Assembly (NCBI GenBank): GCA_030263385.1
Contig: SZOX01000004.1
Location: 1-64,000, forward strand
Reading direction: 5' to 3'
Source: Zeimonas sp003577305
Lineage (GTDB): Bacteria > Pseudomonadota > Gammaproteobacteria > Burkholderiales > Burkholderiaceae_E
Length of the DNA stretch: 64,000 bases
In this document: in pieces, positions 54,193 through 63,870 of the stretch
Layout: every line of letters starts with the position of its first letter
How positions within the stretch are numbered: position 1 is the first letter of the stretch
The notes under the pieces: generated by a model
Databases searched by the model: none
What the model was told of the DNA's origin: nothing
Seen by the model: only the letters and a program-made list of their open reading frames with translations
Program-made: the position numbers and the translations under genes

Positions 54193-55608
54193 TCACAGGC
54201 TGTAGTACATGTCGAACTCGATCGGGTGCGTGGTCATGCGCAGCCGCGTCACCTCCGCCATCTTGAGTTCGAGATAGGCGTCGATCATCGCGTCGGTGAA
54301 CACGCCGCCCCGGGTGAGGAAACCCCGGTCCCGGTCGAGGTAGTCCAGCGCCTGCTCCAGGCTGTGGCAGACGGTCGGGACCCTGGCGTCCTCCTCGGGG
54401 GGCAGGTGGTACAGGTCCTTGTCGAGCGGCTCGCCGGGGTCGATGCGGTTCTCCACGCCGTCCAGTCCGGCCATCAGAAGGGCGGCGAACGCCAGGTAGG
54501 GATTCGCCGTGGGATCGGGGAAGCGCACTTCGATGCGCCGGCCCCTGGGATCGGTCACGAACGGGATGCGGATCGACGCCGAGCGGTTGCGGCTGGAATA
54601 GGCCAGCTTGACCGGAGCCTCGAAGTGCGGAACCAGGCGCTTGTAGCTGTTGGTGCCCGGGTTGGTGATTGCGTTCAGCGCGCGGGCGTGCCTGATGATG
54701 CCGCCGATGTAGTGAAGCGCCATCGGGCTCAGGCCCGCGTAGCCATCGCCGGCGAACAGGTTGTGCCCGTCCTTCCAGACCGACTGGTGCACGTGCATGC
54801 CCGAGCCGTTGTCGCCGACGATCGGCTTGGGCATGAAGGTCGCGGTCTTGCCGTGGAGGTGTGCGACGTTGTGGATGACGTATTTCTGCAACTGGAGCCA
54901 GTCGGCCCGCTGCACCAGCGTGGAAAAGCGCGTGCCCAGTTCCATCTGGCCCGCGGTGCCGACTTCGTGATGGTGCAACTCGACCGGCACCCCCATCTCT
55001 TCGAGCCGCATGCACATCTGCGAGCGCAGGTCCTGGAAGCTGTCGACCGGGGGCACCGGAAAGTACCCGCCCTTGACCGCCGGACGGTGGCCGCTGTTGC
55101 CGTGCTCGTAGTCCTTGCCGCTGTTCCAGGCGGCTTCCTCCGATTCGATCTCGACCATGCAGCCTGACAGGCCTGCGTGCCAGCGCACGCTGTCGAAGAC
55201 GAAGAACTCGGGCTCGGGACCGAAATAGGCGACGTCACCGATCCCGCTGCCCTTCAGATAGACCTCGGCGCGCCGCGCCAGCGAACGCGGATCGCGTTCG
55301 TAAGGCAGGCCGTTGCCCGGTTCCAGGATGTCGCAGGTGAGGATCAGCGTCGGCTCCTCGAAGAAGGGGTCGAGGCTGGCGGTGCCCGGGTCGGGCATCA
55401 GCAGCATGTCCGATGCCTCGATGCCCTTCCAGCCGGCGATCGACGAACCGTCGAACGGATGGCCGGAACTGAACTTGTCCTCGCCGAACGCGCTGGCCGG
55501 CAACGTGACGTGCTGCTCCTTGCCGCGCGTGTCGGTGAAGCGCAGATCGATGAACCTGACCGCGTTCTCCTTCACCATCTTCATGACGTCTGCTACGGTT
55601 CTCGACAT
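54193..55608 (-). CDS. glnA: Glutamine synthetase, type I
   Basis: A 471-residue GSI that condenses ammonia with glutamate. Motifs are FDGSSIAGWKGIEASDMLL, YFGPEPEFFVFDSV, VELHHHEVGTAGQMELG, KPIVGDNGSGMHVHQSVWK and NRSASIRIPF. The adenylylation Tyr, at about position 400, is in DKDLYHLPPEE, so activity should be tuned by GlnE. The start MSRTVADVMKMVKENA matches other GSI N-termini. A sigma-54 promoter and two NtrC sites lie just upstream. The downstream dapF, dapL, ntrB and ntrC genes are on the same strand with tight spacing. Confidence 0.98.
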   Translation of the reverse strand: MSRTVADVMKMVKENAVRFIDLRFTDTRGKEQHVTLPASAFGEDKFSSGHPFDGSSIAGWKGIEASDMLLMPDPGTASLDPFFEEPTLILTCDILEPGNGLPYERDPRSLARRAEVYLKGSGIGDVAYFGPEPEFFVFDSVRWHAGLSGCMVEIESEEAAWNSGKDYEHGNSGHRPAVKGGYFPVPPVDSFQDLRSQMCMRLEEMGVPVELHHHEVGTAGQMELGTRFSTLVQRADWLQLQKYVIHNVAHLHGKTATFMPKPIVGDNGSGMHVHQSVWKDGHNLFAGDGYAGLSPMALHYIGGIIRHARALNAITNPGTNSYKRLVPHFEAPVKLAYSSRNRSASIRIPFVTDPRGRRIEVRFPDPTANPYLAFAALLMAGLDGVENRIDPGEPLDKDLYHLPPEEDARVPTVCHSLEQALDYLDRDRGFLTRGGVFTDAMIDAYLELKMAEVTRLRMTTHPIEFDMYYSL

Positions 55609-55645
55609 GCGTGCGCTCCATTTGCGACCTGAATGCCGGATTCGA

Positions 55646-55661
55646 AGCACGGACCGTGCCA
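55646..55661 (-). promoter_or_regulatory. Sigma-54 promoter of glnA
   Basis: On the minus strand TGGCAC-N5-GTGCT gives the -24 GG and -12 GC elements with normal spacing, one mismatch from TGGCAC-N5-TTGCW. Transcription should start near 55635, leaving a leader of about 27 nt before the glnA ATG at 55608. Confidence 0.8.
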
Positions 55662-55725
55662 GTGGCGGTGCCAGGCCACGATCGACGAACGCGAAGGCCG
55701 CGTGATGCCGCGAGCGCGACCGAAG

Positions 55726-55742
55726 TGCACCGACCTGGTGCA
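55726..55742. promoter_or_regulatory. NtrC-binding site 1 (glnA enhancer)
   Basis: TGCACC-GACCT-GGTGCA, a perfect 17-bp palindrome equal to the NtrC consensus, is centred about 99 bp upstream of the predicted sigma-54 start. Confidence 0.85.
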
Positions 55743-55758
55743 ACCCGGGCCCGGCGCG

Positions 55759-55775
55759 TGCACCGCACAGGTGCA
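55759..55775. promoter_or_regulatory. NtrC-binding site 2 (glnA enhancer)
   Basis: TGCACC-GCACA-GGTGCA is a second perfect 17-bp NtrC palindrome. Its centre is 33 bp, about three helical turns, from the first, so dimers on both sites would face the same side. The two sites at about -99 and -132 mirror the E. coli glnA arrangement. Confidence 0.85.
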
Positions 55776-55793
55776 TCGCGCTGCCCCCTGGAA

Positions 55794-56171
55794 TCAGGCC
55801 CCCTGTCGTGCGATCAGGGTCACGCCGAGCACGATGAAGGCGATCCCGAGCCAGCCGTTCAGGCCCATGGTCTCGCCGAGCCAGAAACGCGCGATCAGCG
55901 CGTTGATGATGTAGCCGATCGACAGCATCGGGTAGGCGACCGTGACCGGCACGCGGGTGAGCGCGGCGATCCAGACCACCAGGCTCACCGCGTAGCAGGC
56001 CAGCCCGAGCAGGAACGGCCAGTCGCCCAGGACGCGAAGGCCCACCGGCAGCGCCTGCGACAGCGAGAACCCGACCGGACCGAGCCGGTTGGTGCCGTGC
56101 TTGAGCAGCGTCTGCGCCACCGCGTTGAGCACGACGCCGGTGAGCACGAGCGCGAGACTGAGCGGATTCAT
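55794..56171 (-). CDS. EamA/SMR-like small membrane transporter
   Basis: A 125-residue protein with four hydrophobic helices: about residues 1-22, 45-70, 72-92 and 102-122. The pattern LVVWIAALTRVPVTVAYPML and IARFWLGETMGLNGWLGIAF is that of small EamA/DMT carriers such as ArnE-type or EmrE-like proteins. The substrate is unknown. It is divergent from kup with 33 bp between starts, and its stop lies 18 bp from the distal NtrC site of glnA, so some read-through toward glnA is possible. Confidence 0.8.
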   Translation of the reverse strand: MNPLSLALVLTGVVLNAVAQTLLKHGTNRLGPVGFSLSQALPVGLRVLGDWPFLLGLACYAVSLVVWIAALTRVPVTVAYPMLSIGYIINALIARFWLGETMGLNGWLGIAFIVLGVTLIARQGA

Positions 56172-56204
56172 CGGCGCACATCTTAGCTGCTAAACTCGCC
56201 GCCC

Positions 56205-58076
56205 ATGTCCGCAAGCGAGCGCCCAGGCCGGCCCGCGGTGACGCTCGCCGCGCTCGGCGTCGTCTACGGCGACATCGGCACGAGTCCGCTGTACGCGTTC
56301 AAGGAAGCCTTCGGCGGCACGCACTCGCTGCCGCTCACGACGGGCAACGTCTTCGCGGTGCTGTCGATGATCTTCTGGGCGGTGACGATCGTCGTCTCGC
56401 TCAAGTACGTGTCGATCATGCTGCGCTTCGACAACCGCGGCGACGGGGGCGTGCTCGCGCTGCTGTCGTACTGCGCGCAGCAGGTGCGCGAGCGGCCGCG
56501 GCTGCTGTGGCTGGTCACGATCCTGGGCGCGTTCGCGGTGTCGCTCTTCTACGGCGATGCGGTGATCACGCCGGCGATCTCGGTGCTCTCGGCGGTGGAG
56601 GGAATCGTCGTGCTCGCGCCGGGGCTGCAGGTGCTGGTGGTGCCGATTGCGCTGGGCATCATTCTGGCGCTTTTCGTGCTGCAGCGCCGCGGCACCGCGG
56701 CGGTCGGGGCCTTCTTCGGGCCGGTGATGCTGGCCTGGTTCCTCGTGCTCGCCGGGCTCGGAATCTCGGGCATCGTGCAGAATCCGGCGGTGCTGCAGGC
56801 GCTCGACCCGCGCCATGCGCTCGCGTTGATCGTCGAGCAGCCGGGACTCGCCTTCGTGGCCGCCAGCGCGGTGTTCCTGTGCATGACCGGGGCCGAGGCG
56901 CTGTACGCGGACATGGGCCATTTCGGCCGGCGCCCGGTGCAGAGGGCGTGGTTCGCGCTGGTGCTGCCGTCGCTCACGCTCAATTACTTCGGCCAGGGCG
57001 CGCTGGTGCTGCGCGACGCCGGGGCGGCGCGCAATCCGTTCTACATGCTCGCGCCCGAGCCGCTGCTGCTGCCGCTGATCGCGCTGGCCACCGCAGCCAC
57101 CGTGATCGCTTCGCAGGCGACCATCTCGGGGGCGTTCTCGGCGACCCAGCAGGCGTCACGCCTGAACTTCCTGCCGCGGCTGCGCGTGCTGCACACCTCC
57201 GACGTGGCGCAGGGGCAGGTCTACATCCCGGCGGTGAACTGGCTGCTGCTGGTGTTCGTGCTCGCGCTGGTGCTCGGCTTTCGCAGTTCGGGGGCGCTGG
57301 CCTCGGCCTACGGGATCGCGGTTTCGGGCGATCTGCTGATCACCAGCCTGATGATGCTGATCGTGCTGCCGCTGGCGATCGACGCGCGGCTGCGCTGGCT
57401 GTGGCCGCTGTTCCTGCTGTTCGCCGCCCTCGAGGCGTCGTTCTTCGCGGCCAACGCCGCGAAGCTGCTGCACGGCGGCTGGTTCCCGATCGTGCTGGCG
57501 CTGGCGGTGTTCACCGTGCTGACCACCTGGCGGCGCGGAATCGAGATCATGCGTGCCCGCAAGGAGGCGGCGCCGAACGCGGTGCGCGACGGACTGAGCC
57601 TGGACCTTGCCGAGGTGCCGCGCGTGCCCGGCGCCGCGGTGTTCTTCTCCTCGTCTGCCGGCGGCTGCCCGAGCGCGTTCCTGCACAACCTGAAGCACAA
57701 CCGGATCGTGCACGAGCAGACGGTGTTCCTCACGGTGCAGTTCGACGAGGCGCCGCGCGTGCCCGACGACGAGCGCATCGAGGTGATGCGCGGCGCCAAC
57801 GGGATCGTCCGGATCACGGCGCACTTCGGCTATCGCGAGCAGCCCGACGTCGACCGCGTGTTGCGCCTGGCGGCGCGCAAAGGGGTGGCCTGCCCGGTCG
57901 GGCAGACTTCGTTCTTCACCAGCAAGCCGACGCTGGTGTCGGTGAGCAGGCGGGGGCTGTTCGGCTGGCGACGCTCGCTGTTCGGCTGGATGCTGCAGAA
58001 CAGCACCAGCGTGGCGAACTACTTCGAGCTGCCGCCCGACCGGGTGGTCGAGCTGGGCACGCAAGTTGCGATATAG
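56205..58076 (+). CDS. kup: Low-affinity potassium uptake protein Kup
   Basis: A 623-residue KUP/HAK transporter. The family start GVVYGDIGTSPLYAFKEAF is followed by twelve or so membrane helices to about residue 450, with FYGDAVITPAISVLSAVEG, FLCMTGAEALYADMGHFG and ASQATISGAFSATQQASRL. A cytoplasmic C-terminal domain ends with FFTSKPTLVSVSRRGL and LPPDRVVELGTQVAI. It imports potassium with protons. The ATG at 56205 lies 33 bp from the divergent EamA-like start. Confidence 0.96.
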   Translation: MSASERPGRPAVTLAALGVVYGDIGTSPLYAFKEAFGGTHSLPLTTGNVFAVLSMIFWAVTIVVSLKYVSIMLRFDNRGDGGVLALLSYCAQQVRERPRLLWLVTILGAFAVSLFYGDAVITPAISVLSAVEGIVVLAPGLQVLVVPIALGIILALFVLQRRGTAAVGAFFGPVMLAWFLVLAGLGISGIVQNPAVLQALDPRHALALIVEQPGLAFVAASAVFLCMTGAEALYADMGHFGRRPVQRAWFALVLPSLTLNYFGQGALVLRDAGAARNPFYMLAPEPLLLPLIALATAATVIASQATISGAFSATQQASRLNFLPRLRVLHTSDVAQGQVYIPAVNWLLLVFVLALVLGFRSSGALASAYGIAVSGDLLITSLMMLIVLPLAIDARLRWLWPLFLLFAALEASFFAANAAKLLHGGWFPIVLALAVFTVLTTWRRGIEIMRARKEAAPNAVRDGLSLDLAEVPRVPGAAVFFSSSAGGCPSAFLHNLKHNRIVHEQTVFLTVQFDEAPRVPDDERIEVMRGANGIVRITAHFGYREQPDVDRVLRLAARKGVACPVGQTSFFTSKPTLVSVSRRGLFGWRRSLFGWMLQNSTSVANYFELPPDRVVELGTQVAI

Positions 58077-58081
58077 GCGTC

Positions 58082-58843
58082 ATGCTGATCGTCCTTTCCG
58101 ATTCGCAGCGGCTCGATTTCGGGTCCGCGCAGCGGGTCGGCCGCCACACCCGGCCGCGCTTCCTGGCGCAGGCACGCCTGCTGGCCGGGTTGCTGAAGAA
58201 GCTCGATCCGCGCGAACTCGCGTCGTTGATGTCGATCAGCGACCCGCTGGCGGGATTGAACGCCGCGCGCTACGGTCAGTGGAAGCCGCCGTTCACCTCC
58301 CGCAATGCGCGCCCGGCAGCGTTCGCGTTCGCGGGTGATGTCTACCGCCAGCTCGATGCGCGGACACTCGACGAATCCGGCCTGGACTGGGCGCAGCGGC
58401 ATGTGCGCATCCTCTCCGGTCTGTATGGCCTGCTGCGCCCGCTCGACCTGATCCAGCCGTACCGGCTCGAAATGGACGCGCCGCTGCGCAATCCGGGCGG
58501 CGCCGATCTCTACGCGTTCTGGGGTGAGCGGTTGGCGCGCGCGCTGGACCGGGAACTCGCTGCGCATCGTGTGCCGGTCGTGGTGAACCTGGCATCGGTC
58601 GCGTGCTTCAAGGCGCTCCGCGCCTCGCGTTCGCGCATCGTGAAGCCGGTCTTCCAGCAGCGGCGAGCCGATCGCTGGAAGGTCCTCGCCTTCGACGCCA
58701 AGCGTGCGCGCGGCGCGATGGCGCGCTACGCGATCGAGCGGCGCATCGACGATCCGTACGAACTGCGCGACTTCGATGCGAATGGATATCGCTTCGCACC
58801 TGCCGCGTCGGAAGCATCGATCTGGGTCTTCCGGCGCGACTGA
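58082..58843 (+). CDS. yaaA: Peroxide stress protein YaaA
   Basis: A 253-residue YaaA (DUF328) protein: MLIVLSDSQRLDF, then ISDPLAGLNAARYGQW, FAFAGDVYRQLDARTL, ILSGLYGLLRPLDLIQPYRLE and VNLASVACFKAL. YaaA lowers free iron and DNA damage under peroxide stress in E. coli. It starts 5 bp after kup. The last residues, ASIWVFRRD, are typical. It is followed by a 326-bp spacer before the formate dehydrogenase operon. Confidence 0.94.
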   Translation: MLIVLSDSQRLDFGSAQRVGRHTRPRFLAQARLLAGLLKKLDPRELASLMSISDPLAGLNAARYGQWKPPFTSRNARPAAFAFAGDVYRQLDARTLDESGLDWAQRHVRILSGLYGLLRPLDLIQPYRLEMDAPLRNPGGADLYAFWGERLARALDRELAAHRVPVVVNLASVACFKALRASRSRIVKPVFQQRRADRWKVLAFDAKRARGAMARYAIERRIDDPYELRDFDANGYRFAPAASEASIWVFRRD

Positions 58844-59169
58844 CCGCTCGGTGCCGACGGTCGTGGCGATCGCGCCACGCAAGCCTCGACCTCCATGGTT
58901 CCGGCAACCACGAGCACGTCACGACAACCATTGTTCCGCGATCGTCCGGATGCTATGGTGTGCGCGCCCCTGCAGTCAGTGTTCCCTCGGGGCGTGCGGC
59001 ACGGGCGGCACGCCATTTGCGGTCACCAGCACTCGAAGTCGGGCCATCTATTCTGGACAAGGCCGGTTGGCGGGTGTCGAACGGATCGCGAATGGCCATC
59101 CGCCCGCGACCGCGACAAGCCACCATCCGCCGATGAACGGGTGGCGTCGAACGACAAGGAGACCTCGCG
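58844..59169 (+). other. Intergenic leader of the formate dehydrogenase operon
   Basis: These 326 bp hold no convincing gene. They include a sigma-70 promoter candidate (58931-58959, listed separately), which implies a leader of about 200 nt. Inverted repeats such as GCGTGC...GCACGC near 58993-59014 could fold in that leader. Just before fdnG is an RBS, AAGGAGACC. Confidence 0.5.
58931..58959 (+). promoter_or_regulatory. Candidate extended -10 promoter for fdnGHI
   Basis: TTGTTC (58931-58936) and TATGGT (58954-58959) are 17 bp apart, and TGC before the -10 box makes an extended -10 element. It lies about 210 bp before the fdnG start. No FNR or Nar site was recognised. Confidence 0.5.
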
Positions 59170-62100
59170 ATGGACATGAACCGCAGACAGTTCTTCCGCG
59201 TCAGCGCGGCAGGACTGGTCGGGTCCAGCCTTGCGGCAATGGGTTTTTCACCCACCGCCGCACTGGCCGAGACCCGCGCCTTCAAACTCGCCCACGCCAG
59301 CGTGGCGCGCAGCACCTGTCCGTACTGTTCGGTCAGCTGTGGAATGCTGATCTACAAGCTCGGCGACGGCGCGAAGAATGCGAAGGAGCGCATCATCCAC
59401 GTCGAGGGCGACCCCGATCATCCGGTGAGCCGCGGTTCGCTTTGCCCGAAAGGCGCAGGCGTTCTCGACATGATCAACTCGCCCAACCGCGTGAAGTACC
59501 CGCAGGTGCGCGAGCCCGGCAGCAAGGAGTGGAAGCGCATCGGCTGGGACGAAGCCCTCACGCGCATCGCGAAGCTCATGAAAGCCGACCGCGACGCGAA
59601 CTTCGTGCAGAAGAACGACGCCGGCGTCACCGTGAACCGCTGGCTCACGACCGGCTTCCTGATCTGCAGTTCTTCGTCCAACGAATCCAGTTACCTCACC
59701 GTCAAGGTCGCGCGCGGCCTCGGAATGGTAGGAATCGATACGCAGGCACGTGTCTGACACGCACCGACGGTGACCAGTCTGGGCCCGACGTTCGGTCGCG
59801 GAGCGATGACCAACTCCTGGAACGACATCAAGAACGCTGATCTCGTTCTCGTGATGGGCGGCAATGCCGCCGAAGCCCACCCCGTGGGGTTCAAGTGGGT
59901 GATCGAAGCGATGCGCAAGCGCAAGGCGCGTCTGATTTCGGTCGACCCGCGCTTCAACCGCACCTCCGCAGTGGCGGATCTGTACGCGCCGATCCGCAAC
60001 GGCAGCGACATCGCCTTCCTGGGCGGCGTCATCAACTGGCTGTTGAGCAACGACAAGATCCATCGCGATTACGTCAAGTTCAACACCGACGCCACGTTCC
60101 TGCTCAAGCCGGGCTTCAGCTTCGACGGCGGCTTCTTCAGCGGCTACGACGAAGCGAAGCGCAGGTACGACAAGTCGACCTGGGGCTACCAGCTCGACGA
60201 AAACGGCCACATCCGGGTCGACGACAGCATGCAGGATCCGCTGTGCGTGTTCCAGCAGCTGAAGAAGCACTACAGCCGCTACACGCCGGAAATGGTGAGC
60301 CGCATCTGCGGCACGCCGCAGGACAAGTTCCTGAAGATCTGCGAGATGCTCGGCGAGATGTCGGCACCCGACAAGACCAGCACCATCCTGTATGCGCTGG
60401 GCTGGACGCAGCACACGGTGGGCAGCCAGAACATCCGCACCATGGCCATGATCCAGCTTCTGCTGGGCAACATGGGACGGCCGGGCGGCGGCGTGAACGC
60501 GCTGCGCGGGCACTCGAACGTGCAGGGCGTCACCGACATGAACGCCTACGCCGAGGTGTTCTCGGGCTACATGACCGCGCCGGGCGACAGCGACGACACC
60601 TACGCGAAGTTCCTCGCGCGGGCCACGCCGAAGGCGCTGCGCCCGAACCAGTTCAACTACTGGAGCAACTTCCCGAGGTTCTGGGTCAGCCTGATGAAGT
60701 CGTACTACGGCAAGGCGGCCCAGCCCGAGAACAGCTTCTGCTACGACTGGGTGCCCAAGTTCCCGGGCGGCTTCGACGTGATGCATATGTTCGAGCTGAT
60801 GCACCAGGGCAAGATGAACGGCTTCATCTCGTCGGGTTTCAACCCGCTGGCCACGGTGCCGAACAAGAACAAGCTGTCGGCGGCGCTCTCGAAGCTGAAA
60901 TACCTGGTGATCATCGATCCGCTCGAAACGGAAACGAGCGAGTTCTGGCAGAACTTCGGGTCTGTCAACGACGTCAAGCCCGAGAGCGTCCAGACCGAGG
61001 TCTTCCGCCTGCCGGCCGCGTGCTTCGCCGAAGAGGCGGGCAGCTTCACCAACTCCAGCCGCGTGATGATCTGGAAGGAAAGGGCGATCGATCCGCCCGG
61101 CGAAGCGAAGGTGGATGCCGAGATCATGGCCCGGCTCTTCGTCAGGCTGCGCGAGATGTACGCGAAGGAAGGAGGGGCGCTGCCCGAGCCGATCCTCGGG
61201 ATGGCCTGGGACTACGTCCAGCCCAACGAACCCTCGTCGAGCGAGTTGCTGCGCGAGATCAGCGGCAAGGCGCTCTCCGACGTCCTCGCTCCGCCCGACC
61301 CTGCAAACCCGTCGGCGCCGCGCGCGGTGCTGGTCAAGGCCGGGCAGCAGGTGCCGGGCTTTGCGATGCTGCGCGACGACGGTTCGACCGCCTGCGGCAA
61401 CTGGCTGTATTCGGGCTGCTGGTCCGAGGCCGGAAACCTCACCGCCCGGCGCAGCCTCTCCGACCCGACCGGCCTGGGCGTCTATCCGCAGTTCGGGTAT
61501 TCGTGGCCGGCCAACCGCCGCATCATGTACAACCGCGCGAGTGCCGACAAGGACGGCAAGCCCTGGTCGGAGAACAAGAAGTACGTGTACTGGAACGGCA
61601 AGACCTGGACCGGTGCCGACGTGCCCGACATGCTGCCGACCGCGGCGCCGAGCATCGGCATGGGCTCGTTCATCATGACCCCCGAAGGCGCGGCGCGACT
61701 GCACGCCATCGGCATGGCCGACGGGCCGTTCCCGGAGCACTACGAACCGTTCGAGACCCCGATCGGCGTCAATCCGATGCACCCCGACAACCCGAAGGCG
61801 ATCAGCAATCCGGTCGCACGGGTGTTCAAGAGCGACATGGACGCGTTCGGCAAGAAGGACGAGTTCCCGTATTCGGCAACCACCTACCGGCTCACCGAGC
61901 ACTTCCACTACTGGACGAAGCACTCGAAGCTCAATGCGATCGTGCAGCCCGAGTCCTTCGTGGAAATCAGCGAGGAACTGGCCAGCGAGAAGGGCATCCG
62001 CCACGGCGACACGGTCAAGGTGAGCAGCAACCGCGGCCATATCGTCACCAAGGCGGTAGTCACCAAACGCATCAGGCCGTTCGACGTCAACGACCAGAAA

Positions 62101-62250
62101 GTGCATCTGGTGGGCATTCCGTTCCACTGGGGTTTCAAGGGGCTGACGAAGACCGGCTATCTCGCCAACACGCTGGCGCCGTTCGTGGGAGACGCCAACT
62201 CGCAGACGCCGGAGTTCAAGGCGTTCCTCGTCAACATCGAAAAGGTGTGA
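59170..62250 (+). CDS. fdnG: Formate dehydrogenase-N/O alpha subunit, selenocysteine-containing
   Basis: A 1026-residue molybdopterin/Fe-S enzyme oxidising formate to CO2 in the periplasm. A Tat signal (MDMNRRQFFRVSAAGLVGSS) precedes the [4Fe-4S] motif in CPYCSVSCGM and CPKGAG. At codon 196 an in-frame TGA (59755-59757) encodes selenocysteine in GIDTQARV-U-HAPTVTSLGP; E. coli FdnG has Sec at the same position. The frame then continues with GRGAMTNSWNDIKNADLVLV and the guanylate-binding motifs to the stop at 62250. A SECIS hairpin follows the TGA. The beta and gamma genes follow at once. A standard gene finder would split this into two pieces. Confidence 0.96.
59755..59786 (+). promoter_or_regulatory. 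Selenocysteine codon and bacterial SECIS element
   Basis: Counting U of UGA as 1, the RNA folds with G15-C32 and G16-C31, a bulged U17, G18-C30, an A-G mismatch, C20-G28, C21-G27 and A22-U26, closing a GUC loop at 23-25. U17, G23 and U24 are the positions known to be needed for SelB binding in E. coli fdhF. The stem lies wholly in the coding region. Confidence 0.88.
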
Positions 62251-62253
62251 ACC

Positions 62254-63162
62254 ATGTCGAGTCTGCAATCACAGGACGTGGTCGCGCGCTCGGCCACGAC
62301 GACCCCGACGCCCCAGGCGCGCTCGCAGGTGCCGCGGGTTGCCAAGCTCATCGACGTCTCCGCGTGCATCGGCTGCAAGGCCTGCCAGGTGGCGTGCATG
62401 GAGTGGAACGACCTGCGCGACGAGGTTGGCAGCAACATCGGCGTCTACGACAACCCGACCGACCTGACGCCCGATTCCTGGACGGTGATGCGGTTCTTCG
62501 AGGTCGAGCCGGAGAAGGGCAGGCTCGAGTGGCTGATCCGCAAGGACGGTTGCATGCACTGCGAGGATCCGGGCTGCCTGAAGGCCTGCCCCGCGCCGGG
62601 TGCCATCGTCCAGTACGCCAATGGCATCGTCGACTTCATCAGCGAGCACTGCATCGGCTGCGGGTACTGCGTCAAGGGCTGCCCGTTCGACGTGCCGCGC
62701 ATCAGCGAGAAGGACAACAAGGCGTACAAGTGCACGCTGTGTTCGGATCGCGTCGGCGTGGGCCTGGAGCCGGCGTGCGTGAAGGCCTGCCCCACCGGTG
62801 CAATCACTTTCGGCCCGAAGGACGATATGCTGGCCGCGGCCGGAGAACGCGTGGCCGAACTCAAGGAGCGCGGCTGGGCGAACGCGGGGGTCTATGACCC
62901 GGCCGGCGTGGGCGGTACGCACGTCATGTACGTGCTCAAGCACGCCGACCAGCCCGGACTGACCGGGTTGCCGGACAATCCGGCCATCAGCCCGTGGGTC
63001 TCGCTGTGGAAAGGCTGGGCCAAGCCGGTGGCCCTGGCCGTCATGGCGGGCGCGACCCTCACCGGGTGGTTCCACTACCTGCGCAAGGGTCCGCTCGAAG
63101 TCCCTGAAGAGGAGGAGGAGTACGAAGGCGGCACTTCCGGCGCCAAAGGAGAGCAGCGATGA
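62254..63162 (+). CDS. fdnH: Formate dehydrogenase-N/O beta subunit (iron-sulfur)
   Basis: A 302-residue electron-transfer subunit with four [4Fe-4S] clusters: CIGCKACQVACMEWND, CMHCEDPGCLKACP, CIGCGYCVKGCPFDVP and CTLCSDRVGVGLEPACVKACP. A C-terminal membrane helix (about residues 252-272, PVALAVMAGATLTGWFHYL) anchors it. It relays electrons from the alpha subunit to cytochrome b. Its start is 3 bp after fdnG, and its stop overlaps fdnI as ATGA. Confidence 0.96.
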   Translation: MSSLQSQDVVARSATTTPTPQARSQVPRVAKLIDVSACIGCKACQVACMEWNDLRDEVGSNIGVYDNPTDLTPDSWTVMRFFEVEPEKGRLEWLIRKDGCMHCEDPGCLKACPAPGAIVQYANGIVDFISEHCIGCGYCVKGCPFDVPRISEKDNKAYKCTLCSDRVGVGLEPACVKACPTGAITFGPKDDMLAAAGERVAELKERGWANAGVYDPAGVGGTHVMYVLKHADQPGLTGLPDNPAISPWVSLWKGWAKPVALAVMAGATLTGWFHYLRKGPLEVPEEEEEYEGGTSGAKGEQR

Positions 63163-63788
63163 AAAAGGTTCAACTGCAACGCTACAGTGGCGCCCAGCGG
63201 TCGAATCACTGGGCAGTGGTGGCCTGCTTCGTCTGCGCGGGCATCACCGGATTCGCGCTGTTTCATCCGGCGCTGTTCTGGCTGAGCTCGCTGGCGGGCG
63301 GACCGCAGTGGACGCGCATCCTGCATCCGTATCTGGGCATCGCGATGTTCCTGCTGTTCCTGGTCATGTTCTTCACTTTCGCCGGCGCCAACGTCTGGCG
63401 AAAGGAAGACTCGGCCTGGCTGGGATCGGCCGGAAAACTCGTGTCCGGAGGGCAGGTGCCGGCGGCGGGCAAGTACAACGCGGGCCAGAAGCTGGTGTTC
63501 TGGGTGTTCACCCTGAGCCTGATCGTGCTGCTCGTGACCGGCCTGTCGTTCTGGCAGGCCTGGTTCGCCGGCAGTGTCCCGATCGGGGTGCAGCGCATTG
63601 CCGTGCTGCTGCACGCCATTGCCGCTTTCGTCCTGGTGCTGGCCGTGATCGTCCACGCGTATGCGGCCATCTGGGTCAAGGGTGCCGTGGGTGCGATGGT
63701 GCGCGGAACGGTGAGCGCCGGCTGGGCGAAACACCACCACCTCTTGTGGTACCGCGAGCTCACGCAGGGCCGTCCCCCGAAGGCATAG
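63159..63788 (+). CDS. fdnI: Formate dehydrogenase-N/O gamma subunit (cytochrome b556)
   Basis: A 209-residue membrane subunit with four helices (about residues 18-38, 52-74, 110-132 and 146-170). Candidate heme ligands are His18 (RSNHWAVV), His57 (RILHPYLG), His153 (VLLHAIAA) and His167 (VIVHAYAAIW). It passes electrons from the Fe-S chain to quinone. It overlaps fdnH by 4 bp. Confidence 0.94.
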   Translation: MKKVQLQRYSGAQRSNHWAVVACFVCAGITGFALFHPALFWLSSLAGGPQWTRILHPYLGIAMFLLFLVMFFTFAGANVWRKEDSAWLGSAGKLVSGGQVPAAGKYNAGQKLVFWVFTLSLIVLLVTGLSFWQAWFAGSVPIGVQRIAVLLHAIAAFVLVLAVIVHAYAAIWVKGAVGAMVRGTVSAGWAKHHHLLWYRELTQGRPPKA

Positions 63789-63870
63789 CGGGGAGTGCCC
63801 GGCTTTCGCTGATCGACGGCTGCCGTGCGGCGGCACCCACCGCCGGCAGCCCATTCTGCTGCTGCCCACC

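Noticed and set aside
59170..59757. Formate dehydrogenase alpha subunit as a pseudogene split by a stop
   Set aside because: The stop is TGA at the known selenocysteine position, with a SECIS hairpin and full homology on both sides.
59248..62268. 1006-residue open frame antisense to fdnG
   Set aside because: Long antisense frames are common in DNA this GC-rich; it lacks recognisable motifs and mirrors fdnG codons.
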